The notes beneath the pieces are model-generated. The model was given only the letters and a program-made list of their open reading frames with translations. It did no database searches and was not told the origin of the DNA. From positions 1 through 56,646 of the forward strand of contig CAJQTC010000009.1 of NCBI GenBank assembly GCA_905618885.1: DNA of 56,646 nucleotides. Reading direction: 5' to 3'. Positions 54,674 to 56,646 of this stretch are shown here, piece by piece (position 1 is the first letter of the stretch; the number at the start of each line of letters is the position of its first letter). The position numbers and the translations under genes are program-made. Source of the stretch: an uncultured Pelagibacteraceae bacterium (GTDB lineage: Bacteria > Pseudomonadota > Alphaproteobacteria > Pelagibacterales > Pelagibacteraceae).

Positions 54674-54702
54674 TTGACTTTAAGAAATAATTAATTTAAA
54701 AA
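54674..54702 (+). promoter_or_regulatory. Possible promoter for the TPP riboswitch/transporter transcript
   Basis: TTGACT (54674-54679), 17-bp spacer, TAAAAA (54697-54702). Confidence 0.35.
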
Positions 54703-54711
54703 AAAGACAAT

Positions 54712-54781
54712 CAGATTCTGGGGTGCTTAACAGCTGAGAACATACCCAACGAACCTGTTGTGTAATTACAACGAAGGGAAA
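54712..54781 (+). promoter_or_regulatory. TPP (THI element) riboswitch
   Basis: CTGGGGTGCTTAACAGCTGAGAACATACCCAACGAACCTGTTGTGTAATTACAACGAAGGGAAA contains conserved blocks GGGGTGC, GCTGAGA, ATACCC, GAACCTG and CGnAGGGAA. Confidence 0.92.
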
Positions 54782-54784
54782 CAA

Positions 54785-56284
54785 ATGAGTACATTTTATT
54801 TAAGTCAAACAGTAACATTAACTACACTAGTAACAACTACAGCTATTTTTGCGGCTTTAGGTTTTTTTTTCTCAAAAGGAAAAATATCGATTTCATCTTA
54901 CTTAACAGCAGATAGATCTATCGGAAGAAAATCTTTAACTGCCTCTCTAACAGCATCTTGTTTTGGCTTGTGGATTTTAATAGGCCCATCAGAGGCAGCA
55001 ACCTGGGGCGGACTTGGAGCTATTATAGGTTATGCTTTTGGACAAGCACTTCCTTTTATTGCGTTTATTATAATCGGGAAGAGAATGAGAAAATTAATGC
55101 CTGAAGGTAATAGCTTGACGCAATTTGTTTTAGTTAGGTTTGGAACAACAATGTTTAAATTAGTATTAGCATTAAGCGTATTTTATATGTTTGTTTATTT
55201 GTGCGCCGAAGTTACAGCGATTGCAAAGATTGCTAATTTAATTTCAGGAATTCCTTTATGGCAAACCTCTTTATTAATAATAATTACAACGCTTGGTTAC
55301 ACTCTTTACGGTGGCCTGAGAGCTTCTATTTTTACAGATAAATTTCAATTTGTTATAATTTTTATATTTTTGGTTATTGCAATGAATCAAATTTTTATTA
55401 CAGAAACCAATTCTTTTTCAATTGATTTAATCAAAGAAAAAGCAGGCACATTAATTAGCGGTAAATATTTCTATGGTTATACAGCTGGCTTAACTTTCTT
55501 TATTGCTGTGTTTGCTACAAATCTGTTTGATCAAGGCATTTGGCAAAGAGTCTATGCAGCAAAAAGTAATAAAGATTTAGTTATAGGTTTTACGTCAGCA
55601 TTTTTTATAATATTACCTTTTCTTTTTATTTTAGGTTTTTTCGGAATATTAGCAGTAGTCACAGGTAACACCAAAGATCCTAGTACTGTTTTCTTTTCCT
55701 TAATTTTAAACCCAATGACAGGCTCTAATTCTATTCTGACAATAACAATATTAATTCTTGTTATATCGCTTGTTGTAAGCAGTATGGACACATTAATAAA
55801 TGCTATATCAAGTCTTTTTATTATTAATGGTGGTAAATTTTTGAGGCTAACCCCAAATGCCTTAAGACAAGTTTCATATTTTTTAGTTATAATTCTATCA
55901 GCGATTGTCTTCTTAGTAGCCTCAAAAGGTTACAGCGTACTTTTCATGTTTCTATTTGCAGATCTACTATGCTGTTCAGCAGTATTTCCTGTTTTTTATG
56001 GAATGTTTAATAAAAATATTTCAAATAAATTAGGTTTATATTCAGTGATATCTGGTTTGATATCTGGCTTGGCATTATTTCCAAATCAAACCTTTGAAAA
56101 AAGTATATTAATCGGAAACTTTTTTCCTGTAGATTACTTTCCAGGATGGATATCTACGGCACTACTTTTTTGGTCTTTCGTACTAGCAACATTTGTACCT
56201 ATGATAATTGTATTTCTTTTTAATAAAAAAAATAAAACTTTTGAATTTAAAAAAGTAAATAAAGAAGTTAGATATATTAAATAG
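54785..56284 (+). CDS. thiV: Sodium:solute symporter (SSS family), TPP-riboswitch controlled; ThiV-like thiamin-precursor transporter
   Basis: Polytopic SSS protein, start MSTFYLSQTV at 54785 immediately after the TPP aptamer; function from riboswitch context. Confidence 0.75.
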   Translation: MSTFYLSQTVTLTTLVTTTAIFAALGFFFSKGKISISSYLTADRSIGRKSLTASLTASCFGLWILIGPSEAATWGGLGAIIGYAFGQALPFIAFIIIGKRMRKLMPEGNSLTQFVLVRFGTTMFKLVLALSVFYMFVYLCAEVTAIAKIANLISGIPLWQTSLLIIITTLGYTLYGGLRASIFTDKFQFVIIFIFLVIAMNQIFITETNSFSIDLIKEKAGTLISGKYFYGYTAGLTFFIAVFATNLFDQGIWQRVYAAKSNKDLVIGFTSAFFIILPFLFILGFFGILAVVTGNTKDPSTVFFSLILNPMTGSNSILTITILILVISLVVSSMDTLINAISSLFIINGGKFLRLTPNALRQVSYFLVIILSAIVFLVASKGYSVLFMFLFADLLCCSAVFPVFYGMFNKNISNKLGLYSVISGLISGLALFPNQTFEKSILIGNFFPVDYFPGWISTALLFWSFVLATFVPMIIVFLFNKKNKTFEFKKVNKEVRYIK

Positions 56285-56288
56285 TTTT

Positions 56289-56646
56289 TTATTCTTTTCT
56301 TAGTTCGTTAAGATAAATGAATACCGCTATCCAAACAAAAATAAAGCTTATCAATTTATGAACATCAAGAGTCTCACCATACACAAGTGTGCCTAATAAA
56401 AATTGTGATGTTGGTGTAGCAAAAAAGATCATACTAGCCGGACCTATACCCACAAGTTGTAAACCCTTAGTATATAAATAAAGAGGTATTAAAGTCATAG
56501 GACCTGCAAATAAAAGATAAAAAGAAAGCTTCATTTCATTAAAAGAAAAAATATTAAGATTCAATTTCATAAGATATACAAAAGCAATAACGGCCAAAGG
56601 ACAGAGCAAGAGAGTTTCAATGAGTAATGCTATATCTGATTCAAGA
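56289..56646 (-). CDS. EamA/RarD-family permease, partial (runs off right edge)
   Basis: Minus strand in-frame from window edge: LESDIALLIETLLLCPLAVIAFVYL...GLQLVGIGPASMIFFATPTSQFLLGTLVYGETL. Confidence 0.75.
   Translation of the reverse strand, partial: LESDIALLIETLLLCPLAVIAFVYLMKLNLNIFSFNEMKLSFYLLFAGPMTLIPLYLYTKGLQLVGIGPASMIFFATPTSQFLLGTLVYGETLDVHKLISFIFVWIAVFIYLNELRKE

Noticed and set aside
54758-54784. ORF-track upstream start (MCNYNEGKQ) for the SSS transporter
   Set aside because: It lies inside the TPP aptamer; ATG 54785 has a correctly spaced SD.
1-56646. CRISPR arrays, transposons, phage modules, toxin-antitoxin pairs
   Set aside because: No regularly spaced repeats, transposase or integrase motifs, or small paired toxin/antitoxin ORFs were seen on reading both strands.

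Overview
AT-rich, very gene-dense alphaproteobacterial chromosome segment. Gene content and style suggest a streamlined SAR11/Pelagibacterales-like genome; this is inferred from sequence only. The core is a co-directional translation/transcription supercluster: tRNA-Tyr, tRNA-Gly, tuf, tRNA-Trp, secE, nusG, rplKAJL, rpoBC, rpsL, rpsG, fusA, the S10/spc/alpha ribosomal protein genes, secY, adk, rpoA, rplQ. It is followed by housekeeping genes: rluC-like, lipB, mgtE, panC, galU, ugd, ridA, topA, plsY, pyrC, pyrB, ruvX, gatCAB, an Atm1-like ABC exporter, an O-methyltransferase, trhO, a MATE transporter, an amino-acid-type ABC permease and binding protein, umuDC, and a sodium:solute symporter under a TPP riboswitch (thiV-like). 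No rRNA, CRISPR array, transposon or phage module was seen. There is no clear new multi-gene system. The most interesting signals are regulatory or structural: a compact TPP aptamer ending at the SD/start codon of an SSS transporter; a GAAC-N7-GAAC LexA-type operator on the umuDC promoter; an 11-bp hairpin between rplL and rpoB; a structured rpsL leader with mutually exclusive pairings; a PyrC that has lost its metal-binding His residues; and a 60-aa secreted peptide translationally coupled to topA.
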